The notes under the pieces are model-generated. The model was not told the DNA's origin. It made no database searches and was given only the letters and a program-made list of their open reading frames with translations. A program made the translations under genes and the position numbers. Below, one piece after another: positions 17,426 through 25,660 of a stretch of 64,000 nucleotides of DNA (the first letter of the stretch is position 1; each line of letters begins with the position of its first letter). Origin of the DNA: Caballeronia sp. TF1N1 (GTDB taxonomy: Bacteria > Pseudomonadota > Gammaproteobacteria > Burkholderiales > Burkholderiaceae); NCBI RefSeq assembly GCF_022878925.1, contig NZ_CP084628.1, forward strand, positions 186,001-250,000, in the 5' to 3' direction.

Positions 17426-17463
17426 CGTGCACGAACAAGAATGTAAACGTGCATGAACGTGCA
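17426..17463. promoter_or_regulatory. CGTGCA repeat cluster, candidate operator of the DeoR-family regulator
   Basis: Three copies of CGTGCA lie upstream of the regulator start: 17426-17431, 17448-17453 and 17458-17463. The first two extend to CGTGCACGAAC and CGTGCATGAAC, starting 22 bases apart (about two helical turns). Position and repetition suggest autoregulation; the binding protein is inferred. Confidence 0.45.
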
Positions 17464-17475
17464 TTCCCCAACTCT

Positions 17476-18780
17476 TTATCTCGTAGCAAGCACCTCCGCG
17501 GCGACCTCTCGATGCGGCCGCGCGCAAAGTATCAGCACGCCGCCGAGCGCCCCGAAACACGCCAGGACCGAGAACGGATACTGAAAGTCACTGCCCTTCC
17601 CCGCGAGCATTCCGACGAGCGTGGGCCCGACGAAACCCCCGACGAGATTGCCGAACGCACCGATGACGGCAGTCGCGACGATCGCATCGGCGGCCGACAA
17701 AAGCTCGGTCACGTACGTGAAGATGAGCGGAAGGAACATTTCGAGGAAGAAGCCCATGGCGGTGAACAACGACATTCGCAACACGAGCGATGTCGCCGGC
17801 ACGTTGGCCGCCGCGAGCAACAACACACTCGCAAGGATGATCGGCACGCCCGCATGCAGCCGCCGCTCCTGACGTGCATCCGAACTGCGCGTCGCCACTA
17901 GAATGCCGACGATGCACGCCGCCCATGGGCACGCCGAAAGCAAGCCGACTTCCACCGACCCCAGGTTCGGCGCCGCCGCGGCAATCGAACTCGGCAGCCA
18001 CAGCATGAAGCCATAGACCACGAGGTTGATCATCGCGAAGCCGAATCCGAGGAACCACGTCGCCTTCAGCCCCAGGACACGACGGATGCCCGATTGCGAT
18101 GAGACATCCACGAATTCGGCCTGCTCGTCGGCGAGCACGCGCGAGAGTCCGGCCTTCTGCTCGTTCGTGAGCCACTTGGCGGCCGTGATGTTCTTCGGAA
18201 TGCTCGACCACCAGACCACTGCCCAAATCCACGCGGGCAAGCCTTCGATGATCATCATCGCGCGCCAGTCGTGATGCGCGAGCAGAAAGCCCGAGATCGG
18301 TCCGGCAAGCAGCGCGCCGAGCGGCGAACTGACAGTCCAGAAGCCGAAAGCCTTGCCCCGTTCGCGGCGCGTGAACCACGACGCCGTGAGACTCGAAGCG
18401 GATGCCCACACCGGCCCTTCCGCCACACCGAGCACGAGCCGCACCGCCATCAACTCGTTCATCGTGCGCACGAGCCCGGTGGCCATCGCCGCCGCGCCCC
18501 AGCAGATGAGACACACGAGCACGACCTTGCGTGCGCCGAAGCGCGACACGAGCCATCCGCCCGCCAGAAAAGTGATGACGTAGCCCCAGAAAAAGATGCC
18601 GCCGACAAGGCCGGCGTGGGTCGCATCCATGCCGAGATCGCGCCGGATCAACGGCAGCGCGAGGCCGATGTTGGTCCGGTCGAAATACGAAATGGTGTAC
18701 ATGAGAAAGATCACGAGCGTGATCCTGATCCAGCGAGCTGAACCCGATGACTCGGCTCTCTCGAGGGCTGCATCCTTCAT
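17476..18780 (-). CDS. MFS transporter, anion:cation symporter (sugar-acid) family
   Basis: A 434-residue permease with S-Y-F-D-R-T-N-I-G after TM1, the signature of the ACS family that imports hexonates, hexuronates and aldarates, then G-W-L-V-S-R-F-G-A-R and R-L-V-L-G-V-A-E-G-P. It ends an operon that starts with the dioxygenase gene at 20677 and includes the TIM-barrel isomerase, with a 128-base gap before it. Probably brings in the carbohydrate acid acted on by those enzymes; specificity not visible. Confidence 0.85.
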   Translation of the reverse strand: MKDAALERAESSGSARWIRITLVIFLMYTISYFDRTNIGLALPLIRRDLGMDATHAGLVGGIFFWGYVITFLAGGWLVSRFGARKVVLVCLICWGAAAMATGLVRTMNELMAVRLVLGVAEGPVWASASSLTASWFTRRERGKAFGFWTVSSPLGALLAGPISGFLLAHHDWRAMMIIEGLPAWIWAVVWWSSIPKNITAAKWLTNEQKAGLSRVLADEQAEFVDVSSQSGIRRVLGLKATWFLGFGFAMINLVVYGFMLWLPSSIAAAAPNLGSVEVGLLSACPWAACIVGILVATRSSDARQERRLHAGVPIILASVLLLAAANVPATSLVLRMSLFTAMGFFLEMFLPLIFTYVTELLSAADAIVATAVIGAFGNLVGGFVGPTLVGMLAGKGSDFQYPFSVLACFGALGGVLILCARPHREVAAEVLATR

Positions 18781-18908
18781 CGCTTGTCTCCTTCGTCTCG
18801 TGTCTTCGAGACTTCTTCGGCTGCTTGTGATTGGGGCGGGCTTGTCTGCTGTCCTCGATGCGTTCGGGCATGACGCACTTCATCGCTTTCCTTTGTTCAA
18901 ACTTTTGC

Positions 18909-19760
18909 TTATACCGGCGTTGCTTCCTCTCTTTCGAGCCGTGTCCACATGTCGGCGACCAGGCCCTTGAGCAACTGCGCTTCTTCCCAACGATCCGATA
19001 ACTCGTAGCCATTTCTATCGGTCATCGCGTATTCCTTCGGGCCGAGTTCGCAGAGAAACGTGAGCACGGCATCGCTTTCCGCACGCTTTCGCCAGCTGCG
19101 AAAACCGTATTCCCACCAGCCGAGGAATAGATCGAGCCATTCCTTGTGATGCGCAAAGCTAATCTGCACCTGTATCTGCTCGCGGCTTGCCACGCGTCCA
19201 TGGAAGCCCCAGCAGTTGTCCAGAATGCGATGCATGAGCCGATGGTTGTCATCCGATACCGGCCACGCGAACTCGCGTCCCACGAGGTAATGCGAGATGT
19301 CGCCGGTCAGACGCAGGTCAGGAAAGCAATCGAGCAGACGCAGCGTGAATAGCAAATCCGTCGTCATGCGGTCGCGATGCGTTTCGATATGAACCGCGAT
19401 GCCCGCATCGTGCGCAAGCCGGCGCCATCCTTCGATAAGCGGAATGCACTCCTCGATCGAGTACGGCCGCACGTCCGGCTGAAGATTGATGTGATCGGCA
19501 CCGAGCGCCTGCACGTGCTCGATGATCGGCTTCAGGTCATCCACGGTTTGCGGATAACACTGCGCCTGCCACGTCATGCCGTATTCCTTCAGCGTGTGCG
19601 TGACGCGGCTCGCATACGCGTAGTCGAAGAAGCGCACGCCCACGCCGTCGAAGCCGGCATCGCGGATCATGCGCAACTGCTCGTCGAGCGGCCACTCATG
19701 TCCGTCCGGGCGGCGTCGTTCCATGGCCCATAGCGACTGATACACCTTGAGTTGCTGCAT
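18909..19760 (-). CDS. sugar-phosphate isomerase/epimerase-like TIM-barrel protein
   Basis: A 283-residue protein of the xylose-isomerase-like/AP-endonuclease-2 fold. It shows F-D-G-V-G-V-R-F-F-D, G-A-D-H-I-N-L-Q, V-H-I-E-T-H-R-D with Glu and His as likely metal ligands, and L-T-G-D-I-S-H. Cytoplasmic, no signal peptide. It lies 23 bases after the PhyH-type dioxygenase gene, so the two form a pair. The LacI regulator at 20901-21923 probably controls both. Reaction unknown; isomerase or epimerase activity on a carbohydrate is expected from the fold. Confidence 0.78.
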   Translation of the reverse strand: MQQLKVYQSLWAMERRRPDGHEWPLDEQLRMIRDAGFDGVGVRFFDYAYASRVTHTLKEYGMTWQAQCYPQTVDDLKPIIEHVQALGADHINLQPDVRPYSIEECIPLIEGWRRLAHDAGIAVHIETHRDRMTTDLLFTLRLLDCFPDLRLTGDISHYLVGREFAWPVSDDNHRLMHRILDNCWGFHGRVASREQIQVQISFAHHKEWLDLFLGWWEYGFRSWRKRAESDAVLTFLCELGPKEYAMTDRNGYELSDRWEEAQLLKGLVADMWTRLEREEATPV

Positions 19761-19783
19761 GCGGTTTCCTTTCCGACGCCGCG

Positions 19784-20677
19784 CTACATCGCCTCTGCTG
19801 TCGTGGCGAAGAAGCGATTCTTGAGCGATGTCTGGTTCTCGTAGATCGAGCCTTGCTTCGGCGCGGGCGGCAGCGGCAGGATGACCGGAACGTTCTCCAT
19901 GCGCGGCACGATAGTCGGCTCGCCCGCGATGATCCGCTCGTTGAACTCCGCGAGACTCTTGTCCTGCGTGGGACCGCCGATAAGCGGCCAGGCATCGACG
20001 GCGGCAATCTCATACAGCAACAAGCGGCGCGGCCGGTTCGACGTGTTTTCCGCGGAACCGTGAATTGCGCGCGCATGATGAATCGAGAACGATCCCGCCT
20101 TGCCCGTGCACGGCACTGCCTTGCTGAAGTCGACGTTGGACGTCGTCGGGTCCATCGCGCCGCAAAAATAGCCGTCCGTGTGATGACTATGAATCTCGCT
20201 CTTGTGGCTATCCGGAATGATCAGCAGCGGGCCGTTTTCCAGTTCGCAATCGTCGAGCATCACGCCGACAGCGAGCACGTCCTGATTCGTGTGCGGGTAA
20301 AACGCCCAGTCCTGATGCCATTCAACCGGGTCGCCGACATGCGCTTCCTTCAGGTTCAGCTTGGTGTTGCGCACGCGCAGATTTGGCCCCAGAAGACTCG
20401 TCAGCGCGGCAATCAGCTTGGGATGCTTGAGCGCTTCCATGAACACCGGATCGACCTTGATCGGGTCCTTGATGCGCCGCACGCGCGGCTTTTGCGCGGT
20501 ATGCGAGGGCGCGAGATCGAATACATCGTTCGATGCCGTGAGCACGCGAGACTGCTCGACGAGTTCATCCGTGACGCGCCGCATGCGCGCCACGAGGTCA
20601 TCGCTGAAAACGTCGGTGACGACTACGTATCCTTCCTTGGCGTATTGCTCTACTTGCTCGTTCGTAAGCACTTTCAT
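19784..20677 (-). CDS. phytanoyl-CoA dioxygenase (PhyH) family Fe(II)/2-oxoglutarate oxygenase
   Basis: A 297-residue oxygenase. The metal-binding H-x-D lies in E-W-H-Q-D-W-A-F-Y-P-H-T, and the distal His and 2-oxoglutarate Arg lie in I-H-G-S-A-E-N-T-S-N-R-P-R-R. Start choice is open: AGGAG abuts the ATG at 20677, and a GTG two codons later (20671) has a better spaced ribosome binding site. The longer frame to 20752 is rejected because it would run through the operator at 20703-20716. First gene of the LacI-controlled group with a TIM-barrel isomerase and an ACS transporter; substrate unknown. Confidence 0.82.
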   Translation of the reverse strand: MKVLTNEQVEQYAKEGYVVVTDVFSDDLVARMRRVTDELVEQSRVLTASNDVFDLAPSHTAQKPRVRRIKDPIKVDPVFMEALKHPKLIAALTSLLGPNLRVRNTKLNLKEAHVGDPVEWHQDWAFYPHTNQDVLAVGVMLDDCELENGPLLIIPDSHKSEIHSHHTDGYFCGAMDPTTSNVDFSKAVPCTGKAGSFSIHHARAIHGSAENTSNRPRRLLLYEIAAVDAWPLIGGPTQDKSLAEFNERIIAGEPTIVPRMENVPVILPLPPAPKQGSIYENQTSLKNRFFATTAEAM

Positions 20678-20702
20678 CTCCTGAAAGAACGGACCTGCCT
20701 TT

Positions 20703-20716
20703 TGGGAGCGCTCCCA
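20703..20716. promoter_or_regulatory. LacI-family operator, perfect palindrome TGGGAGCGCTCCCA
   Basis: A 14-base perfect palindrome with the central CG typical of LacI-family operators, located 25 bases before the dioxygenase ATG and facing a LacI-type regulator gene. The same word is known as a LacI-family operator (for example for CelR of Thermobifida). Confidence 0.75.
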
Positions 20717-20785
20717 TTTGCTAGCGGCGACGCGGCGCCTTGGCAAAGTCATTGCACTGCATCATGCTCGGTTCGCAACCTGCTA

Positions 20786-20799
20786 TGTGCGCGCTCCCA
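20786..20799. promoter_or_regulatory. second, imperfect LacI-type operator
   Basis: TGTGCGCGCTCCCA matches the perfect palindrome at 20703 in 12 of 14 positions. The two sites start 83 bases apart (about eight helical turns), which would suit looping between the dioxygenase promoter and the regulator promoter. Confidence 0.55.
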
Positions 20800-20900
20800 T
20801 TCAAGGTAAAGTGGAATTGTCGGAGTGTCAAGCAGCGGTCTTCCCTGATCGACCCTTCGCGCACGAAACACAGATCACCAACGAAACGAAACGAAGCACC

Positions 20901-21923
20901 ATGAAAACAAGCGCCACCGCGTCCGAACCCACCTTGCCCCGGCCCACCATGGAAGACGTCGCTCGCGAGGCGAAGGTCGGGCGCATGACCGTTTCGCGCG
21001 CGTTGAATCAGCCCGAGCTCGTATCGCCCGAATCGTTGGCGGCGGTGCAGGCCGCCATCGAAAGACTCGGTTACGTGCAGAACCTGAATGCAGGAAGCCT
21101 GGCGTCGAACCGGTCGAAGATCATCGGCGCGGTCATTCCGACTATCGAGAACGCGTTCTTTTCGGACACCATCAGCGGGCTGTCGCAAGCGCTGGCCGAC
21201 AAGGGCTATCAGTTGCTGCTCGGTCAATGCCGTTACGACGCAGCCGAGGAAGTGCGGCTCATCGATGCCTTCGTCGGGCGACGCGTCGACGGCATCATGC
21301 TTATACGCACATCGACGCCGGCGGAAGTGGACAAGCGCATTCGCCGTTGCGGCGTTCCGGTGATCGAGGCATGGGACACGTCCAACGATCAGATCGACAT
21401 GCGTATCGGTTTCTCGCATCGCGATGCCGGTGCTGCGGTGGCGCGCTATCTCGCAAGCAAGGGACGACGCAATCTCGGTTTTCTCGGCAGCATGGATGTC
21501 CGTTCGACCGGCCGCTTGCAGGGCTTTCGGGCGGGCGCGAAGCAGTCGGGGCTTCACAAGATCGAGGCCATCACGCTCGACCGGCCAATGGGCATCAACG
21601 ACGCGCCCGAGATCTTCGACAGGCTGCTCGAACGCCGCCCGGACCTAGACGCCGTGTTCTGTTCCAGCGACATGCTCGCCGCGGGCGTGCTGTTCGAGTG
21701 TCAGCGGCGCGGCATACGCGTGCCGGAAGACGTCGCCATCATGGGCTTCGTGGACTTGCCCATCGCGGCGGCGACGCATCCGGGCATCACGACGATCCGC
21801 GTTCCATCGCTTGAAATCGGCAAGCTGGCGGGCGACATGCTGCTCGATTATCTCGAAGGCAAGCGCCCCGCGAATCCGCGTATCGACCTGGGCTTTACCA
21901 TTGTCGAGCGAGGCAGCGCATGA
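20901..21923 (+). CDS. LacI family transcriptional regulator (GntR-like)
   Basis: A 340-residue repressor. The N-terminal helix-turn-helix is T-M-E-D-V-A-R-E-A-K-V-G-R-M-T-V-S-R-A-L (about 16-35), followed by a periplasmic-binding-protein-like effector domain with I-G-A-V-I-P and V-A-I-M-G-F-V-D. Translation from 20901 is chosen because the HTH then starts at the usual place; the upstream open frame crosses the second operator. Divergent from the dioxygenase group and most likely its repressor. Confidence 0.88.
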   Translation: MKTSATASEPTLPRPTMEDVAREAKVGRMTVSRALNQPELVSPESLAAVQAAIERLGYVQNLNAGSLASNRSKIIGAVIPTIENAFFSDTISGLSQALADKGYQLLLGQCRYDAAEEVRLIDAFVGRRVDGIMLIRTSTPAEVDKRIRRCGVPVIEAWDTSNDQIDMRIGFSHRDAGAAVARYLASKGRRNLGFLGSMDVRSTGRLQGFRAGAKQSGLHKIEAITLDRPMGINDAPEIFDRLLERRPDLDAVFCSSDMLAAGVLFECQRRGIRVPEDVAIMGFVDLPIAAATHPGITTIRVPSLEIGKLAGDMLLDYLEGKRPANPRIDLGFTIVERGSA

Positions 21924-21948
21924 AGCGGGACATGACGGGCATGCAGCA

Positions 21949-23490
21949 CTATCGCACTGTCTGATCGACGTCGGCTTCGAGCTTGCCGATGCGCGCCATA
22001 TCCGCATCCGACTTCATCGACGGCGGACCCGCAAAGGTCTTGCGCACCCCGAAGCCGTACCAGATGACGAGCAACGCGATCACGAATCCAACAAGCACGT
22101 ACAGCACTTTTTCGTTCGGCGGCTGAATGCCGACATACGCGAGCACGCACGCGCCGACCGTCGCCAGCAACGCGAGCGGCTTGGACCAGAGGCCGAGCTG
22201 GAACGGTCCCTTCTCGGTCCAGCCATGGCCTTCGGCGAACATGCCGAGCGCAATCGGCATCGCGTAGGAAATGTACAGGAAGACCGCGCTGCCGGCGCTG
22301 AGCACGGAGAAGGCATCGCCATACAGCGTGATGAGAATGGCGAGTATGGCGCAAGTCCAGATCGCCGCGCCCGGCGTGCGATGCTTCGGGCTCACGTGAC
22401 GCAAAAACTTCGAGCCGGGCAGCCCGCCATCGCGCGCGAACGCGTACATCATGCGCGAGGTGGACATGATGGCCGCAAGCCCGCAGACATAGTTGATGAA
22501 GAACATCGCGAGTTCGAGACACACGCGCAACGTCGTCGGAATCGGCGCGAGAATGGCTTCGAAGAAACCGGTGCCCTGTTTCATGCCCGCCGTGAGATCC
22601 GGCATGACGAGCACGAAGGTGCAGACCATGACGTAGCCAAAGACCGCCGACCAGAACACCGAGCCGATGATCCCTTTCGGCACGTTGCGCGCGGCATCGT
22701 GCGTTTCCTCGGACGTGTGCGCGGAAGCGTCGAAGCCGGTGATGGTGTACGTCACGAGCAGCAAGCCCGCGAGAAACGCGAGCGGCGTCGATTGCTTCGG
22801 CCACGCGCCGCCATCGACGCCCGTGAAGTTGGTGAACGTGACGAGCCGATGCAGATCGAGCGGCACGGACGAGTAATAGAGCAGCGCCACGACCAGAACG
22901 ATGGTGACGACGAAGATGAGATAGCCCGAGAGATCGGTGATCTTGCTGGCGATCTTGATCCCGCGTGCATTGAGCAGCGCCTGCGACAACGTGATGATCG
23001 CGAGGAACGCGGTCTGGTGCCACCACGTCAGGCTTTCGGGCGCAACGCCGAACATCGGCGCGATCAGCGTCTTGAAGAACGGATCGTAGGTGCCGAAGTT
23101 GATCGCGCTGATGACGAAGATCAGACCAATCAGGTTGAGCCATGCCGTGAGCCATCCCAACTGCTTGCCGCCGAGGATCGAGCCCCAGTGATACAGCCCG
23201 CCCGCTGTGGGAAACGCGGACGCGATCTGCGCCATCGACACCGCGACGATCAACGCGAACAACGCGCCAAGCGGCCACCCGAGCCCGACGGACGCGCCGC
23301 CCGTCGCCGAAAGCGCCAGCTGGAAAGCGGTGATGCCGCCCGACAGGATGCAGATGATCGAGAACGAGACCGCGAAGTTCGAGAAGCCGTTCATGCGCCG
23401 GGACAACTCCTGCGCATAACCCATCTTGTGCAACAGGCTCACGTCGCTGTCGCTGCTTGCTTCAGACTGGTGCTTTGCGTTCATATTCAC
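21949..23490 (-). CDS. APC-family amino acid/amine permease
   Basis: A 513-residue transporter with about twelve membrane segments. Features are S-F-S-I-I-C-I-L-S-G-G near residue 45, G-G-L-Y-H-W at about 100, and T-G-F-D-A-S-A-H-T-S-E-E-T, a motif of the GABA/choline-type branch of the APC superfamily. Cytoplasmic termini are hydrophilic. It converges on the LacI gene with a 25-base gap and lies downstream of an SDR gene in the same orientation after 120 bases. Substrate likely an amino acid or polyamine; not determined. Confidence 0.85.
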   Translation of the reverse strand: MNMNAKHQSEASSDSDVSLLHKMGYAQELSRRMNGFSNFAVSFSIICILSGGITAFQLALSATGGASVGLGWPLGALFALIVAVSMAQIASAFPTAGGLYHWGSILGGKQLGWLTAWLNLIGLIFVISAINFGTYDPFFKTLIAPMFGVAPESLTWWHQTAFLAIITLSQALLNARGIKIASKITDLSGYLIFVVTIVLVVALLYYSSVPLDLHRLVTFTNFTGVDGGAWPKQSTPLAFLAGLLLVTYTITGFDASAHTSEETHDAARNVPKGIIGSVFWSAVFGYVMVCTFVLVMPDLTAGMKQGTGFFEAILAPIPTTLRVCLELAMFFINYVCGLAAIMSTSRMMYAFARDGGLPGSKFLRHVSPKHRTPGAAIWTCAILAILITLYGDAFSVLSAGSAVFLYISYAMPIALGMFAEGHGWTEKGPFQLGLWSKPLALLATVGACVLAYVGIQPPNEKVLYVLVGFVIALLVIWYGFGVRKTFAGPPSMKSDADMARIGKLEADVDQTVR

Positions 23491-23610
23491 TCCGTCACGA
23501 ATGCCTGCCGGGAAGGAACCAGAATTCGACGTCCGTATTGCCTGTCACGCTGACGCGCGACGCGCAACAGGCACGGTAAGTAGCCAAATTTCGAAGCGCT
23601 ACCGGATTCT

Positions 23611-24390
23611 TTACACGGCGGAGAAGCCGTTATCCACGAAGAGATGCGTTCCGTTGACGAAGCTCGCTTCGTCGGATGCCAGAAACAGCGCCGCAGCAGC
23701 GACTTCGGACGGCTCGCAAAGCCTGCCCTGCTGAAGCGCGATGGCGGCCTCAGTGGCATCGACACCCATTGCCTGCAGGTCGCGAAGCTCGCGCATGCCG
23801 TGCGGCGTGCGAATGAATCCAGGCGCCACGGCGTTGCAGCGAATGCCCCGATCGCGGTATTCGACGGCTATCGCGCGGGCGAACATGTGGCATGCGCCCT
23901 TGGTCGCGTCGTAGAGCACTTCGCCGGGCGTGGCGTAGACCGCCGAGATCGACGAGGTGCACACAATGCTGCCCTTGCCCTTTTCGAGCATCTGCGGCAG
24001 GACAGCCTGCGTCATGAGGAACATGCTTTTGACGTTCACGCCCATCAGCCAGTCCCATTCCGATTCCTCTATTTCGAGGAACGGTTTGACGATCAGCGTG
24101 CCGGCGTGATTGAAGAGGATGTCCGCGTTGCCATATTGCTCTTTCGCGGCTGCGACGGCTTTCTGGACATCGGCTTGACAGGAGACGTCCGCACCCAGAC
24201 CTAGCGCTTCGAATCCCGCTTCGTTGAGCCGGGAAGCGAGCGCAATGGCGGCATCCACGTCCCGGTCGATGATGGCGACCTTCGCGCCCTGTTGCGCGAA
24301 CAGTTCCGATGCCGCCGCGCCGCATCCACCCGCGCCGCCGCTGATGATCGCCACCTTGCCGGCGAGGCGGCCGTCGTTTCTGGAAACCAT
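23611..24390 (-). CDS. SDR family oxidoreductase
   Basis: A 259-residue short-chain dehydrogenase with G-G-A-G-G-C-G at 18-24, N-H-A-G at 94-97 (an NNAG variant), Ser147, Tyr160 and Lys164. The C-terminus F-V-D-N-G-F-S-A-V is typical. Asp42 after beta-2 suggests NAD. Same orientation as the GST gene upstream (179-base gap) and the permease gene downstream; it may be in one unit with the permease, but spacing is wide. Substrate unknown. Confidence 0.83.
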   Translation of the reverse strand: MVSRNDGRLAGKVAIISGGAGGCGAAASELFAQQGAKVAIIDRDVDAAIALASRLNEAGFEALGLGADVSCQADVQKAVAAAKEQYGNADILFNHAGTLIVKPFLEIEESEWDWLMGVNVKSMFLMTQAVLPQMLEKGKGSIVCTSSISAVYATPGEVLYDATKGACHMFARAIAVEYRDRGIRCNAVAPGFIRTPHGMRELRDLQAMGVDATEAAIALQQGRLCEPSEVAAAALFLASDEASFVNGTHLFVDNGFSAV

Positions 24391-24569
24391 ATCGTTGTCC
24401 TCGGTAACGTTGAGCTGCGTCCGACAGAGGGGTCGCTCCGTGCATCGACGTTACTGCGCCAAAATGCGATCTACTACTAGATTTTCGGCGCAGCGGACTT
24501 CGGGCGAGGCCGCGCAACGGGGAACGACAACGCCGGAACCGGCCTGCGCCCGGCGTTTCATCGATGTCC

Positions 24570-25211
24570 CTAGGTAAGCATCGGCGTCAGGTCGGGATCG
24601 CCCTTCTTCATCGCTCGCCGATACGCCGGGCGTTCGCCGATTCGTTGCAGATATGTCCGTATGTTGGGATACGGTGAAAGGTCCAGCGGCTGAAAAATAC
24701 GCATGGTGGTCAACGAAAATACGCTCATGATGTCGGCGGCCGTGAAGTCGCTACCCGCGAGATAGTCCGCCTGTCCCAGCCGATCTTCGATGAGCGCCAG
24801 CACTTTATCGAGCCGTCCCTGCACGGCGGTTTGCACCGGATGATCCGGCGGCAAACCGGCGCGGCCGATCATCATCGAGCGTCCCATGACCGGCTGCAGG
24901 TTGCCGTTCGCGAAGTGAAACCAGTAGAGATAGGACGCGAAGTCGGGATGATCCGGCGCGTGCTGCAATCTGCCGTCGTCATGGCGCGCGAGAATGAACT
25001 CGACGATAGCCGCGGACTCGGCGAGCAACATGCCATCGACTTCGATGAGCGGCGCCGCGCCCAGCGGATGCAACGCGACGAGTTCGGGCGGTGACAGCAT
25101 GGTGCGTGCATCGCGCGTGTACTTGACGAGCTCGTATGGAACATCGAGCTCCTCGCACAGCCAGACGATACGCTCGGATTGCGAGTGCCCGAGGTGATGG
25201 ATTTTCAGCAT
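24570..25211 (-). CDS. glutathione S-transferase family protein
   Basis: A 213-residue GST. The thioredoxin-like N-terminal domain has H-S-Q-S-E-R-I-V-W-L-C-E-E-L, then P-L-G-A-A-P-L-I-E-V-D and the glutathione-binding L-A-E-S-A-A-I-V-E-F. The all-helical C-terminal domain holds G-S-D-F-T-A-A-D-I, the usual N-cap box. The ATG at 25211 follows AAGGAAA and gives the standard N-terminus; an in-frame ATG 20 codons earlier is rejected. A detoxification role is likely; partner substrate unknown. Confidence 0.88.
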   Translation of the reverse strand: MLKIHHLGHSQSERIVWLCEELDVPYELVKYTRDARTMLSPPELVALHPLGAAPLIEVDGMLLAESAAIVEFILARHDDGRLQHAPDHPDFASYLYWFHFANGNLQPVMGRSMMIGRAGLPPDHPVQTAVQGRLDKVLALIEDRLGQADYLAGSDFTAADIMSVFSLTTMRIFQPLDLSPYPNIRTYLQRIGERPAYRRAMKKGDPDLTPMLT

Positions 25212-25456
25212 GAGTGAGTTTCCTTGAGTACGAGTGAAGTCGAAGCGCGATGAACCTGGCGTGCAGCGCAAGCAGCGAGCCTGGCGCCCGCCGTCCGAAA
25301 GGCATCAAGCCTACCGAATTTCGAACGACTTTCTTGAACCTTCATATTTCTGCCAAAAATTACCTTTACATTTCCGTCAGAAATTAGGCGCCTGCTTACG
25401 AACATGGAATGTCCGGCCGGAAAATTCCATCCAGTTTCTCACTCGTTCTTTTTCTG

Positions 25457-25627
25457 ATGACGACAACCATGCCCCACCTGACTGCGCTCGGCAGACCGTC
25501 GCTGGCAAGCGCGCTGATTTGCATCGCGCTTACGCTCGCCGCTTGCGGAGGAGACGACAAGTCGGCAACGCCCGCCTCGACCAACGCGTCGTCCTGCAAG
25601 ATCAGCCACTGCGCGCCGGCTCCCTGA
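25457..25627 (+). CDS. small predicted lipoprotein (56 aa)
   Basis: A short signal-peptide protein: a hydrophobic stretch ends in the lipobox L-T-L-A-A-C with Cys30, leaving a 27-residue mature lipopeptide rich in Ser, Thr and Pro with two more Cys. In-frame starts lie at 25409, 25457 and 25469, none with a clear ribosome binding site, so the start is uncertain. The stop is 33 bases before the phospholipase C gene, suggesting co-expression. I do not know a function. Confidence 0.5.
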   Translation: MTTTMPHLTALGRPSLASALICIALTLAACGGDDKSATPASTNASSCKISHCAPAP

Positions 25628-25660
25628 GTCGCATTCCCACATCAAAAACTCATCAATGGC

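Noticed and set aside
20718..20900. A 61-codon N-terminal extension of the LacI regulator
   Set aside because: It spans the second operator-like site, has no ribosome binding site, and the helix-turn-helix begins normally from 20901.
21811..23553. A 580-codon plus-strand frame over the permease gene
   Set aside because: Arg/Glu/His-rich low-complexity translation without domains; the opposite strand encodes a clear APC permease.
25320..25400. A Pho box before the phospholipase genes
   Set aside because: I looked for paired CTGTCAT-like repeats eleven bases apart and found only single weak matches; the A/T-rich leader and inverted repeat are reported without naming a regulator.
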